A stretch of DNA of 64,000 bases from CAMDHY01 sp046156265. GTDB taxonomy: Bacteria > Pseudomonadota > Alphaproteobacteria > Rhizobiales > Segnochrobactraceae. This document shows, piece after piece, positions 41,737 to 50,535 of this stretch. The translations under genes and the position numbers were made by a program. Under the pieces are notes generated by a model, which saw only the letters and a program-made list of their open reading frames with translations, did not search any database and was not told the origin of the DNA. The first letter of the stretch is position 1, and every line of letters begins with the position of its first letter. The stretch is taken from positions 248,001-312,000 of the forward strand of contig NZ_JAWDIR010000022.1 in assembly GCF_046156265.1 (NCBI RefSeq). Reading direction: 5' to 3'.

Positions 41737-43215
41737 TCACGCGATCTGTCGCGACGTCTCCCGCACCTGGCGGGCGGCGCTGTCGATCTGGTGGGTGGAG
41801 GCGGCGACGGTGGTCAGGTTCTGCATCACCGTCTCGACGCCCTGCGCGGCCGACTGCATGTTCTGCGAGACGCTGCGGGTGACGTGCGCCTGCGTCTCGA
41901 CGGCGGCGGCGATGCCCGTCGAGATCGTGTTGATCTGGTCGACGCGCTCGGCGATCGCGGCGAGCGCGCGGACGGCCTCGTCGGTGGCGCCCTGGACGGC
42001 GGCGATCTGCGCCCCGATCTCTCCGGTCGCCGTCGCCGTCTGTGTGGCGAGGCTCTTCACTTCCGAAGCCACCACAGAGAAGCCGCGGCCGGCATCGCCG
42101 GCGCGCGCGGCCTCGATGGTGGCGTTGAGGGCGAGCAGGTTCGTCTGGGAGGCGATGGTCTCGATCAGCCCGAGAATGGTACCGATCGTCCGCGCCGCCT
42201 CGGCGAGGCCGCCGACGATCCGATGGGTCCGCTCGCCCGCCGCGACCGTCTCGCGCGTGACTCCCAACGCACGGTCGACCTGACCGCGGATCTCCTCGAC
42301 GGAGCGGGCGAGGGCCTCGGCTCCCGAAGCGACCGCCCGCACGTCTGCGAAAGCGCGGCTCGAGGCCTCGGCGGCATCCGTCGCCTGGCGGTTGGTGTCG
42401 GTGATCTCGGCCGAGATGTTGCCGAGGTCGGCGTCGATGGTCTTCTGGATGGCCGCCCGCCGCATCCGGTCGGAGACTTCGGCGGTGATGTCGGTGGCGA
42501 ACTTGACGACCTTGATGACATGGCCGGACGCATCGACGATCGGGGTGTAGGCGGCCTGGATCCAGACGTCGCGGCCACCCTTGCCGACACGCTTGAACTC
42601 GGCGGACTGGGAGCGGCCGGCACGCAGTTCGTCCCAGAACCGGCGGTAGGCGGCCCCGCCCCGCTCGGCCGGGTCGACGAACATCTCGTGGTGGCGGCCG
42701 ACGATCTCGCCGAGGGAGTAGCCGAGCGTGCGCAGGAAGTTCTCGTTGGCGTCTGTGACGATGCCGTCGGGGGTGAAGTGGATGACCGCCTGGGAGCGAT
42801 TGATCGCGGCGATCTGGCCTTCCCAGTCCGCGGCGCGCCGCTTCTGCTCGGTGACGTCCGAGGCGACCTTGACGACCTTGACGACGCGCCCACCGGCGAG
42901 GATCGGATTGTAGCTCGCCTGGATCCAGACCTCGCGGCCGCCCTTGGCGATGCGCAGGAATTCCGCGGAACGATACTCACCGCGTGCGAGAGCCGCCCAG
43001 AACTCGCCATAGGCGGCGGAGTCGCGCTCCTCCGGCGTCACGAACTGCCGGTGGTGTCGGCCAACGACCTCCGACAGCTCGTAGCCCATCAGGCCGAGAA
43101 AGTTGGCGTTGGCGGCGCGAACAGTACCGTCGACGTCGAACTCGATGATGGCGAGCGAGCGGTTCAGCGCCTCGATTGTCCGCTGCGCGTCACGGCACCC
43201 ACTTGAATTGAACAT
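41737..43215 (-). CDS. Soluble PAS-PAS methyl-accepting chemotaxis protein
   Basis: A 492-residue cytoplasmic receptor without membrane spans. Two near-duplicate PAS domains (~15-125 and ~135-250) share NFL...LGY and EFxRxxKGGRxVWIQAxY patterns, of the kind that bind heme or flavin or small ligands. The MCP signalling domain (~270-490) has IETIASQTNLLALNATIEAA followed by RAGDAGRGFSVVASEVKSLA, the CheA/CheW-binding hairpin tip. Such receptors tune swimming or twitching to energy or redox state. ATG 43215 is chosen; the first residues (MFNSSGCRD) lack any signal peptide. No other chemotaxis gene lies in this window, so the cluster it serves is elsewhere. Confidence 0.9.
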   Translation of the reverse strand: MFNSSGCRDAQRTIEALNRSLAIIEFDVDGTVRAANANFLGLMGYELSEVVGRHHRQFVTPEERDSAAYGEFWAALARGEYRSAEFLRIAKGGREVWIQASYNPILAGGRVVKVVKVASDVTEQKRRAADWEGQIAAINRSQAVIHFTPDGIVTDANENFLRTLGYSLGEIVGRHHEMFVDPAERGGAAYRRFWDELRAGRSQSAEFKRVGKGGRDVWIQAAYTPIVDASGHVIKVVKFATDITAEVSDRMRRAAIQKTIDADLGNISAEITDTNRQATDAAEASSRAFADVRAVASGAEALARSVEEIRGQVDRALGVTRETVAAGERTHRIVGGLAEAARTIGTILGLIETIASQTNLLALNATIEAARAGDAGRGFSVVASEVKSLATQTATATGEIGAQIAAVQGATDEAVRALAAIAERVDQINTISTGIAAAVETQAHVTRSVSQNMQSAAQGVETVMQNLTTVAASTHQIDSAARQVRETSRQIA

Positions 43216-43389
43216 GTCGCCCGCCCGGCCTCCGGTCCTCACCTAGAGAGATGTTCACCGATGGAGCTTGCGCGGCGCTGGCTTCTCGTCCGGCACGGCG
43301 CCTCGTCACGACGCAGGGACAGCCGTGCCGGAGGCGAACGCGAAACCCGGGAGCGGCTGCGGGCCACCCCCGGGTTCCAGGTCTGCATG

Positions 43390-43416
43390 GGCTGCCGATC
43401 GCCACGACCGGCAGCC
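43390..43416 (-). terminator. Hairpin downstream of katG
   Basis: GGCTGCCG (43390-43397) pairs perfectly with CGGCAGCC (43409-43416) around an 11-base loop, eight bases beyond the katG stop on the minus strand. No T-run is seen, so it may stabilise the mRNA end rather than terminate by itself. Confidence 0.45.
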
Positions 43417-43423
43417 ATCGCGA

Positions 43424-45586
43424 TCAGGCGTCGAAGCGGTCGGCGTTCATCACCTTCGTCCAGGCGGCGACGAAGTCGTGGACGAACTTCTCGCGGTTGT
43501 CGTCCTGGGCGTAGACCTCGGCATAGGAGCGCAGCACCGAGTTCGAGCCGAAGACGAGGTCGACGCGCGTGGCGGTCCACTTGGTCACGCCGGTCTTGCG
43601 GTCGCGCACCTCGTAGAGGTTCTCGCCCGTCGGCTTCCACGTGTAGGCCATGTCGGTGAGGTTGACGAAGAAGTCGTTCGTCAGCGCGCCGACGCGGTCG
43701 GTGAAGACGCCGTGGGCGGAGCCGCCGTGGTTGGCGCCGATGACGCGCAGGCCGCCGACGAGCACCGTCATCTCCGGGGCCGTCAGACCCATGAGCTGGG
43801 TGCGGTCGAGCATCAGTTCCTCGGCGCTGACCGCGTAGCGGTCCTTCAGCCAGTTGCGGTAGCCGTCGTGGACGGGCTCGAGCACCTCGAAGGAGTCGAC
43901 GTCGGTCTGCTCCTGGGTGGCGTCGCCGCGGCCGGGCGTGAACGGCACCGCGACGGTGACGCCGCCGGCCTTCGCCGCCTGCTCGATGCCGACATTGCCG
44001 GCGAGCACGATGACGTCGGCGAGGCTCGCGCCTGTCGCCGCCGCGATCGGCTCGAGCACCGAGAGCACCCGGGCGAGACGCGCCGGCTCGTTGCCGGCCC
44101 AGTCCTTCTGCGGGGCGAGGCGGATGCGCGCGCCGTTGGCACCGCCGCGCATGTCCGAGCCACGGAAGGTGCGGGCGCTGTCCCAGGCGGTGGTGACCAT
44201 GTCGCTGACCGACAGGCCGCTCGCCGCAATCTTCGCCTTCACCGCCGCGACGTCGTAGTCACGCCGGCCGGCCGGGACCAGGTCCTGCCAGATCAGGTCC
44301 TCGGCCGGAACGTCCGGGCCGACATAGCGGACCTTCGGGCCCATGTCGCGGTGGGTCAGCTTGAACCAGGCGCGGGCGAACACCTCGGAGAAGTAGGCCG
44401 GATCCTTGTGGAAGCGCTCGGAGATCTGGCGATAGATGGAATCCATCTTCATCGCCATGTCGGCGTCGGTCATGATCGGGCTGCGACGGATCGAGGGATC
44501 CTCGACGTCGACCGGCATGTCCTCTTCGCGGATCGACACCGGCTGATACTGCCAGGCGCCGGCCGGGCTCTTCTTCAGCTCCCAGTCGTGGCCGAGCAGC
44601 ATGTCGAAGTAGCCGTTGTCCCACTGGGTCGGACGGCTGGTCCAGGCGCCCTCGATGCCGCTCGAGACGGTGTCGCGACCGATGCCGCGGCCGGTCTTGT
44701 TGAGCCAGCCGAGGCCCTCGTCCTCGACGTCGGCGCCTTCCGGCGCCGGGCCGAGGAGCGCGGCGTCACCGTTGCCGTGGCACTTGCCGACGGTGTGGCC
44801 GCCGGCGGTGAGCGCGACGGTCTCCTCGTCGTTCATCGCCATGCGGGCAAAGGTCAGGCGGATGTCCTGGGCGGTGCGCAGCGGGTCCGGGTTGCTGTTG
44901 ACGCCTTCCGGGTTGACGTAGATGAGGCCCATCTGCACGGCGGCCAGCGGGTTCGCCAGGCTGGTGCGGTCATCGCTGTCATAGCGGGTCGAGCCGAGCC
45001 ACTCCTGCTCGTCGCCCCAGTAGACGTCCTTTTCCGGGTGCCAGATGTCCTCGCGGCCGAAGCCGAATCCGAAGGTCTTCAGGCCCATCGACTCGTAGGC
45101 CATGTTGCCGGCGAGCACGATGAGATCGGCCCAGCTGATCCTGTTGCCGTACTTCTTCTTGATCGGCCAGAGCAGGCGGCGGGCCTTGTCGAGGTTGACG
45201 TTGTCCGGCCAGGAATTGAGCGGGGCGAAGCGCTGGTTGCCGGTGCCGGCACCGCCGCGGCCGTCCGCGACGCGGTAAGAGCCGGCCGCGTGCCAGGCCA
45301 TGCGGATCATCAGTCCGCCGTAGTGGCCCCAGTCGGCCGGCCACCAGGGCTGGCTGTCGGTCATCAGGCCCTTGAGATCGCGCTTCAGCGCCTCGACGTC
45401 GAGCTTCTTGAGCTCTTCGCGATAGTTGAAGGCCCGCCCCATCGGGTCGGTCTTGGTGTCGTGCTGGCTCAGAATGTCCAGGTTGAGGGCATTCGGCCAC
45501 CAGTTCATGCTCGAGGTGCTGACGTTGGTGTTGCCACCGTGCACGACCGGGCATTTGCCGACTACGATTTGATCGACGACGTTCAT
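43424..45586 (-). CDS. katG: Catalase-peroxidase KatG
   Basis: A 720-residue bifunctional heme enzyme that destroys hydrogen peroxide as catalase and peroxidase. The N-domain active site is MIRMAWHAAGSYRVADGRGG, with the distal Arg-Trp-His of KatG, and the proximal-His region is ALTAGGHTVGKCHGNGDAAL. The Tyr of the Met-Tyr-Trp adduct lies in GLIYVNPEGVN. The second, heme-free domain is complete (LAGNVGIEQAAKAGG, GGLRVIGANHGGSAHGVFTD). Length and order are normal. ATG 45586 starts the family N-terminus. It is divergent from oxyR, with a 206-base intergenic region between their start codons, the classic arrangement for peroxide-inducible katG. Confidence 0.97.
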   Translation of the reverse strand: MNVVDQIVVGKCPVVHGGNTNVSTSSMNWWPNALNLDILSQHDTKTDPMGRAFNYREELKKLDVEALKRDLKGLMTDSQPWWPADWGHYGGLMIRMAWHAAGSYRVADGRGGAGTGNQRFAPLNSWPDNVNLDKARRLLWPIKKKYGNRISWADLIVLAGNMAYESMGLKTFGFGFGREDIWHPEKDVYWGDEQEWLGSTRYDSDDRTSLANPLAAVQMGLIYVNPEGVNSNPDPLRTAQDIRLTFARMAMNDEETVALTAGGHTVGKCHGNGDAALLGPAPEGADVEDEGLGWLNKTGRGIGRDTVSSGIEGAWTSRPTQWDNGYFDMLLGHDWELKKSPAGAWQYQPVSIREEDMPVDVEDPSIRRSPIMTDADMAMKMDSIYRQISERFHKDPAYFSEVFARAWFKLTHRDMGPKVRYVGPDVPAEDLIWQDLVPAGRRDYDVAAVKAKIAASGLSVSDMVTTAWDSARTFRGSDMRGGANGARIRLAPQKDWAGNEPARLARVLSVLEPIAAATGASLADVIVLAGNVGIEQAAKAGGVTVAVPFTPGRGDATQEQTDVDSFEVLEPVHDGYRNWLKDRYAVSAEELMLDRTQLMGLTAPEMTVLVGGLRVIGANHGGSAHGVFTDRVGALTNDFFVNLTDMAYTWKPTGENLYEVRDRKTGVTKWTATRVDLVFGSNSVLRSYAEVYAQDDNREKFVHDFVAAWTKVMNADRFDA

Positions 45587-45792
45587 GTAGACCCCCGTCC
45601 TTGTTGAGCCTTGCGGCGTCTGAGCCGAATTGGCGTGGAGCCTTCTGGCGCGGCGCGCGGGCCTCGACGAGACCGGCGGCGGGCCGTGCCGGGACGACGC
45701 TCTTTTGGCCGTCCCTGCCCATACCCCATCTTTAGCAGAGCTCTGACATAAACAGAATTTGCATTTTCCAATCCCATTGATAGGTTTTGCAA
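45587..45792. promoter_or_regulatory. Divergent katG/oxyR control region
   Basis: The 206 bases between katG and oxyR are GC-rich next to katG but AT-rich from about 45725 to 45792, where promoters and an OxyR site are expected. ATTTGC-rich and CAAT-CCC-ATTG (45770s) stretches could be part of the operator, and GATAG just before the oxyR start matches the half-site seen in some OxyR boxes. No full consensus could be fixed by eye. Confidence 0.5.
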
Positions 45793-46719
45793 ATGATCGG
45801 CGTCACCATCAAGCACCTGCGCTACTTCGAGGCGCTCGCCCACCACGGCCATTTCAGCCGGGCGGCGGAGGCGTGTGCGATCTCGCAGCCGGCACTGTCC
45901 CTGCAGATCAAGGAGCTCGAAGAGATTCTCGGCGCCGCCCTGTTCGAACGCGGGGCGCGGCAGACCCGCCTCACCGCGCTCGGCCAGGAGTTCGTCGTGC
46001 GGGTCCGCGACATCCTGCGGGGTGTCGACGAGCTCGAGGACCTCGCCCGCGGCTCGTGCAGCCCGCTCGCCGGGCGCCTGCGCATCGGCGTCATCCCGAC
46101 GGTGGCGCCTTACCTGCTACCGGCCGTGATCCGCCACCTCGCCGTCCGCTTCCCAGCCGTCGACCTCCGACCGCGCGAGGCGGTGACGCAGCGGCTGATC
46201 GAGGAACTGATGGAAGGCCGCCTCGACGCGGCGATCGTCGCGCTCCCCGTCTCGCAGCCCTCGCTGGTCGAGCAGCCGCTGTTCGACGAGGAGTTCGTGC
46301 TCGTCCGCCCGGCAGGCGACGCCGACCGGCCGGTCCCGGACGCCGAAGGCCTGCGCACCATGCGGCTCCTGCTCCTCGACGAGGGTCACTGCTTCCGCGA
46401 GCAGGCGCTCTCCTACTGCAAGGTGCCGACCACGCCGGGCGACCTGATCCAGGGCAGCGCCCTGTCGACCCTCGTGCAGATGGTCGGCGCCGGCATCGGC
46501 GTGACGCTGATCCCGCAGATGGCTGTGCCGGTCGAGACACGCTCGGCGCCGGTCTCGGTGGCGCGTCTGCCGGCGCCACGGCCGTCGCGGACGATCGGCA
46601 TGGTCTGGCGCAAGAGCACGCCGCTGTCGTCGCAGCTCGCCGAGGTGGCCGAGACCGTCCGCCAGGCAGCTGCGGCGCCGGCGTGCCAGGCGGCAGCCGT
46701 CGAGCCGGCCGCCGCCTAG
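45793..46719 (+). CDS. oxyR: Hydrogen-peroxide-sensing LysR regulator OxyR
   Basis: A 308-residue LysR protein. The helix-turn-helix is HLRYFEALAHHGHFSRAAEA followed by CAISQPALSLQIKELEEILG. The effector domain carries LLLLDEGHCFREQALSYCK, whose two cysteines, eight residues apart, match the redox pair (Cys199/Cys208) of E. coli OxyR that forms a disulfide with peroxide. This distinguishes it from other LysR proteins. It should activate katG, encoded divergently. ATG 45793 is preferred over the TTG at 45787. The stop overlaps the convergent SDR gene by three bases. Confidence 0.95.
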   Translation: MIGVTIKHLRYFEALAHHGHFSRAAEACAISQPALSLQIKELEEILGAALFERGARQTRLTALGQEFVVRVRDILRGVDELEDLARGSCSPLAGRLRIGVIPTVAPYLLPAVIRHLAVRFPAVDLRPREAVTQRLIEELMEGRLDAAIVALPVSQPSLVEQPLFDEEFVLVRPAGDADRPVPDAEGLRTMRLLLLDEGHCFREQALSYCKVPTTPGDLIQGSALSTLVQMVGAGIGVTLIPQMAVPVETRSAPVSVARLPAPRPSRTIGMVWRKSTPLSSQLAEVAETVRQAAAAPACQAAAVEPAAA

Positions 46720-47558
46720 CGGTCGCCCGGCGCGGCCTTCGCCGCCGCCGTCGCCGCGCGGCGCGCCTTCAGCTTCTCGGCGCCGATCGCGCCGTTGCGC
46801 TCGACCATGGCGACGAGCGCCCGCGGGCTGGTGCCGAGGCGGCGGACGACCTTCCCGCGCTCGGGCGGCAGGTAGACCTCCACCGAACGCTTGCGGATCG
46901 CCTCGACGATGGCGGTGCCGACGGCGTCGGCCGTCATCGGCGTGCCGGCGAAGGCGAGCGCCAGGGCGTCGTCCTCGGCCTCCTTGTCGAGCATCGGCGT
47001 CTCTGTGGCGGTCGGATAGACGATGGTGAAGGCGACCGGTCCGCCTCGCTCCTCGAGCGCCAACGCGTGGTGGAAGGCGCGGAGCGCGTGCTTCGCCGCG
47101 GCGTAGGTGGCGAGCCCGGGGAAGGGAATGAAGGCCGTCATGCTGGAGACGTTGACGATGTGGCCTGCGCCCTGCGCCTTGAAGCGCGGCAGCACCGCCA
47201 GCATGCCGGTGACGGCGCCCATGAAGTTCGTCGTCATCGTTTGCGCGTGCCGCTCGAGGGACACGTCGCGCACATAGCCGGTGTGAACGATGGCGGCGTT
47301 GTTGACGAGGACGTCGAGCCGGCCGTGGCGGGCGAAGGCGTCGTCGAGCACGCCCGCCCAGCCGACCTCGTCGCGAATGTCGAGGCGGGCGGCACTCGCG
47401 GCCTCGCCGAGGCGGGCCGCGACGCTCTCGGCGCCGGCGAGGTCGATGTCGGCGAGGACGACCCGGTGCCCCGCCGCCACCGCCGCCCGCGCCGTCGCAG
47501 CGCCGATGCCGCTCGCGGCACCCGTGATCAGGATGACCTTGCTCTTCATCGCCTTCAT
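46716..47558 (-). CDS. Short-chain dehydrogenase/reductase (SDR)
   Basis: A 280-residue NAD(P)-dependent oxidoreductase. The Rossmann motif is VILITGAASGIGAATARAAV (TGxxxGIG), then NNAAIVHTG, the catalytic Ser in HIVNVSSMTAFIPFPGLATY, and the YAAAKHALRAF pair of catalytic Tyr and Lys. Acidic residues after strand 2 (VLADIDLAGAES) favour NAD(H). The C-terminal ~60 residues (RNGAIGAEKLKARRAATAAA) are basic. Substrate unknown. It is 83 bases downstream of the PLP-enzyme gene on the same strand, so may share its transcript, and is convergent with oxyR. Start ATG 47558, second Met at residue 4. Confidence 0.87.
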   Translation of the reverse strand: MKAMKSKVILITGAASGIGAATARAAVAAGHRVVLADIDLAGAESVAARLGEAASAARLDIRDEVGWAGVLDDAFARHGRLDVLVNNAAIVHTGYVRDVSLERHAQTMTTNFMGAVTGMLAVLPRFKAQGAGHIVNVSSMTAFIPFPGLATYAAAKHALRAFHHALALEERGGPVAFTIVYPTATETPMLDKEAEDDALALAFAGTPMTADAVGTAIVEAIRKRSVEVYLPPERGKVVRRLGTSPRALVAMVERNGAIGAEKLKARRAATAAAKAAPGDR

Positions 47559-47641
47559 GTCGCCCTCGTGTGCGGGACTTCGGATCGGCGCGAGGTCCCC
47601 GCGCCGGCAATGTGGAACAGACTGCGCGGCTGCCTACGCTG

Positions 47642-48946
47642 TCAGAAGTAGGTGCGGATGGCGCCGACGATGTCGTAGGCCTCGTCGACCAGGTAGAGGG
47701 CCCGCCACTTGTCGAAGGTGAGACAGGGGTGGGATACGCCGAAGGCGACGAGATCGCCGACCTGCAGAGGCGAGGACGCCGGCACCGTCAGGTGGCAATG
47801 CTGGTCGTTGAGGCGCGTCGCATGGGTGCCGTCGGCGATCGGCTGCGGCCGGTCCATGCTGCCGTCCGGCCGGAACCAGGCGAGCGGCACCGGCGGGTCG
47901 TCGTGGGAGACGTCGCGCTTGCCGAGCCCGGCGATCGCCTTGCCCGCCTCCGGGCGCGACTGCACGTAGGCCCAGACTTCCAGCGCCGGCAGAAGGCCGC
48001 CATCACGGTCGGCCAGCGCCGGGTCGCGCTCGCGCATGCCCTCCTGCGCGCGGACGTAAAGACCGCTGTCGTGGGTGATGTAGCAGCCCGATCGCAGCAG
48101 CACCCGCGTCGGACGACCGAGCCGCGCCGCCCTGAGCTTGTGCGCCACCACGTCGAAGTGCGACGAGCCGCCGGCGCTGAGGAGCACGGGATCTGCCGCG
48201 AAGAGCTCTTCGGCGTCGCAGCGCTCGGCAAGGGCGACGAGGCGGTCGAGGAAGTCCTCCACCAGGGACAGCGTCGCCGCGTTGCTCTCGCCGCGCAGCA
48301 GCCCTTCGAAGCCCTCGACGCCGGCGAGCGCCAAGGCGCCCGCGCTGCCGTGCACGGCGCGGGCGACGGCGAGCGCCTCGTCCACCGTGCGGCAACCGGT
48401 ACGCCCGCCGGGATAGCCGAGTTCGACGAGCACCGTCAGCGGCCGTGTCAGACCGTGGCGGCGGGCCGCCGCCGCCAGCGCTGCGACGTTCGGGAGCGAA
48501 TCGACGAGGCAGTAGAATTCGAAGTCGGGATGGTCGCGCAGGTCGCACATCACCTGATCGATGGCGCTGCGGCCGACGAGCTGGTTGGCGAGCACCAGGC
48601 GCTTGTGGCCGAAGGCGCGGGCGACCTGCAGCTGGTGCGGCGTGCCGACGGTCATCGCCCAGGCGCCGTCGGCGATCTGCAGGTCGAACAGCCACGGGCT
48701 CATCGTCGTCTTGCCGTGCGGGGCGATGTCGGCGCCGCAGTCGGCGAGGAAGCGGCGCATCCAGGCGCTGTTGTGCGAAAGCCGCTCGCGGCGGATGACC
48801 GCAACCGGCAGCGGCACGTCCTCGCGCAGCACGTTCCAGCCGAGGGCGGCGACCGCCTCGAGCGGCACGGCGCCGGCATCGGCGGGCACCGCCTTGTCGA
48901 GCGGTGTCAGCGGGGCTTCCGGCGACGGGGGAACGGCAGACGGCAT
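47642..48946 (-). CDS. PLP-dependent D-serine-dehydratase/D-threonine-aldolase-like protein
   Basis: A 434-residue fold-type III PLP enzyme related to eukaryotic-type D-serine dehydratases and D-threonine aldolases. The alanine-racemase-like barrel starts PVAVIRRERLSHNSAWMRRF, and its PLP lysine is expected in ADIAPHGKTTMSPWLFDLQI. VLVELGYPGGRTGCR and GGSSHFDV are typical PLP-phosphate regions. The C-terminal metal site reads NDQHCHLTVP and GVSHPCLTFDKW, with the His and Cys that bind zinc in this group. It probably deaminates or cleaves a D-amino acid, but the true substrate is unknown; 'amino acid deaminase' is a common name for such proteins. ATG 48946. It is divergent from the SMP-30 gene across a 178-base control region. 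Confidence 0.82.
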   Translation of the reverse strand: MPSAVPPSPEAPLTPLDKAVPADAGAVPLEAVAALGWNVLREDVPLPVAVIRRERLSHNSAWMRRFLADCGADIAPHGKTTMSPWLFDLQIADGAWAMTVGTPHQLQVARAFGHKRLVLANQLVGRSAIDQVMCDLRDHPDFEFYCLVDSLPNVAALAAAARRHGLTRPLTVLVELGYPGGRTGCRTVDEALAVARAVHGSAGALALAGVEGFEGLLRGESNAATLSLVEDFLDRLVALAERCDAEELFAADPVLLSAGGSSHFDVVAHKLRAARLGRPTRVLLRSGCYITHDSGLYVRAQEGMRERDPALADRDGGLLPALEVWAYVQSRPEAGKAIAGLGKRDVSHDDPPVPLAWFRPDGSMDRPQPIADGTHATRLNDQHCHLTVPASSPLQVGDLVAFGVSHPCLTFDKWRALYLVDEAYDIVGAIRTYF

Positions 48947-48979
48947 GGTCGCATCCGGCTTCTGACGGCGTCGCGCGGC

Positions 48980-48991
48980 AGGATATATCCT
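48980..48991. promoter_or_regulatory. 12-bp palindrome AGGATATATCCT between divergent genes
   Basis: AGGATATATCCT at 48980-48991 is a perfect palindrome in a GC-rich gap of 178 bases between the PLP-enzyme and SMP-30 genes, 34 bases upstream of the former. It may be a regulator-binding site (for example a GntR/IclR-type operator) or overlap a -10 region (TATACG is adjacent). Confidence 0.4.
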
Positions 48992-49124
48992 ATACGCACC
49001 GGCGCCAGCCCTCGCGGTCGAACTCTTTCGGTTCCCTCGGGTTGCACTGGGCGGGCGCCTCGACGAGGGTTGCGGCCGCGAGTGCGAAGGGTGAACCCGT
49101 CGTGCCGGCGAGGGAGGATATGGC

Positions 49125-49997
49125 GTGCTCAGTCCGTTCGAACGCGTGATCGATATCGACCTCGCTCTCGGCGAGGGACCGGTGTGGGACGAGGACCGGC
49201 AGGCGCTGTGGTTCGTCGACATCCTGGCGCCGGCGCTCTACCGGCTCGACTGGCCGTCGCGCGCCCTCACCCGCCACGGGATGCCGACCGAGATCGGCAG
49301 CCTCGGCCTCGCCGAGGGCGGGCGCCTCGTCGTGGCGCTGCGCAGCGGCGTCCACCTGTTCGACCCGCAGTCCGAAAGCCTGACGTTCCTCGTCCATCCG
49401 GAGCCCGAGCGGACGATGAACCGGATGAACGACGGCAAGGTCGGCCCCGACGGCTGCTTCTGGGTCGGCAGCATGCACGACAGCTCGCCGCGCCAGCCGA
49501 CGGGCGCGCTCTACCGCGTCACGCCGGAGGGAACCTCGACCCGTGTCGTCGAGAACGTGCACGTCTCGAACGGCCTCGCCTGGGCCGCCGGCGGGCGAAC
49601 GATGACACACGCCGATTCGACCACCGGGGTGATCACCGCCTACGACTTCGACCCCGCGACCGGCGCGATGTCGAACGCGCGCCGCCTCGCCCTTCTGTCG
49701 GACGCCGAGGGCCGACCGGACGGGGCGGCGATGGACATGGAGGGGTTCGACTGGAGCGCCGGCGTCAGCGCCGGCTGCCTCAACCGCGTCTCGCCGTCGG
49801 GCGACATCGAGCGCTTCCCCGTGCCGGCGCCGGCCCCGACGATGCCGTGTTTCGGCGGGCCAGACCGGCGGACACTGTTCCTCACCTCGCTCGCCCGCGA
49901 GACGTCGCAGGGTCGTGTGGCAGGTGCCCTCTTCGCCTGCACCGCCACTGTGACCGGCGTGCCAGTCGGACGCTTCGGCGCCCCGCCGACGCCATGA
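49125..49997 (+). CDS. SMP-30/gluconolactonase family lactonase
   Basis: A 290-residue six-bladed beta-propeller of the SMP-30 group, which hydrolyses sugar or other lactones with a divalent cation. The metal residues are visible: Glu in LGEGPVWDEDRQALWFVD, Asn in MNRMNDGKVGPDGCFWVGSM, Asn in VHVSNGLAWAAG, and Asp in GRPDGAAMDMEGF. It begins with GTG 49125 behind AGGGAGG seven bases upstream. It is divergent from the PLP-enzyme gene and ~540 bases upstream of the membrane glucose dehydrogenase, which makes glucono-lactone. A link to glucose oxidation is tempting, but a small minus-strand gene lies between them. Confidence 0.87.
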   Translation: MLSPFERVIDIDLALGEGPVWDEDRQALWFVDILAPALYRLDWPSRALTRHGMPTEIGSLGLAEGGRLVVALRSGVHLFDPQSESLTFLVHPEPERTMNRMNDGKVGPDGCFWVGSMHDSSPRQPTGALYRVTPEGTSTRVVENVHVSNGLAWAAGGRTMTHADSTTGVITAYDFDPATGAMSNARRLALLSDAEGRPDGAAMDMEGFDWSAGVSAGCLNRVSPSGDIERFPVPAPAPTMPCFGGPDRRTLFLTSLARETSQGRVAGALFACTATVTGVPVGRFGAPPTP

Positions 49998-50071
49998 GCG
50001 CCTGAGCGCGGCCAGGACGCTCTGCGCAGCGTCCCCCTGCAGGCGGGCGCCGGTCTCCCAGGGGCCGGCGC

Positions 50072-50275
50072 TCAGGCCGTGTGGACGTCCCCCAGCGCGC
50101 TCTCGCTGCCGTCGCTGCCGCGCACGCGGATAACGACGGAACGACCCTCCTTGATGGCGGTCCAGGAGGCGGAGACTGCCGCCTCGAAGGCCGCCTCCTT
50201 GGTGACGTAGCGCATCGTCGGGTCGGACAGGCCGGCGACGTGGAAGGCCCCTTCCCCACCGCAGACGTCGAACAT
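50072..50275 (-). CDS. Small hypothetical protein (67 aa)
   Basis: A short frame MFDVCGGEGAFHVAGLSD followed by PTMRYVTKEAAFEAAVSASW, TAIKEGRSVVIRVRG and a SALGDVHTA ending. It reads like a real, soluble protein with a beta-alpha-beta layout and is not a shadow of another gene. ATG 50275 has GTGGAG with a six-base gap; an upstream ATG at 50293 adds six residues. Its family is not recognised, although its pattern resembles small DUF2188-like proteins that are often induced by stress. It lies between the SMP-30 gene and gcd. Confidence 0.6.
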   Translation of the reverse strand: MFDVCGGEGAFHVAGLSDPTMRYVTKEAAFEAAVSASWTAIKEGRSVVIRVRGSDGSESALGDVHTA

Positions 50276-50535
50276 CGCAGGCTCCACGGGCATCTCCTTC
50301 GCTGGCTGCCAGGCAAGGCGAAGCGGCCGTGCCCTCCGGCGACAACGGAAGACCGGATCGCTGGTTCCGGCGCGAGATCGCCCGGCCTCTCGGGAACCAT
50401 TCACGCCGAAAGAGGTTGGCGAACGGGGATGGGTGGACAGGTGCCCGCCGACGGGCGGGCTCTGGCAACCCAGTCGATGCGGCCAGCGGGTCGTTCAAAC
50501 CGACCCGGCGCAGAGCGCCCATCGAGGAGATTTCC

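Noticed and set aside
43268..45607. 779-residue plus-strand open frame opposite katG
   Set aside because: Antisense of katG, whose motifs are complete.
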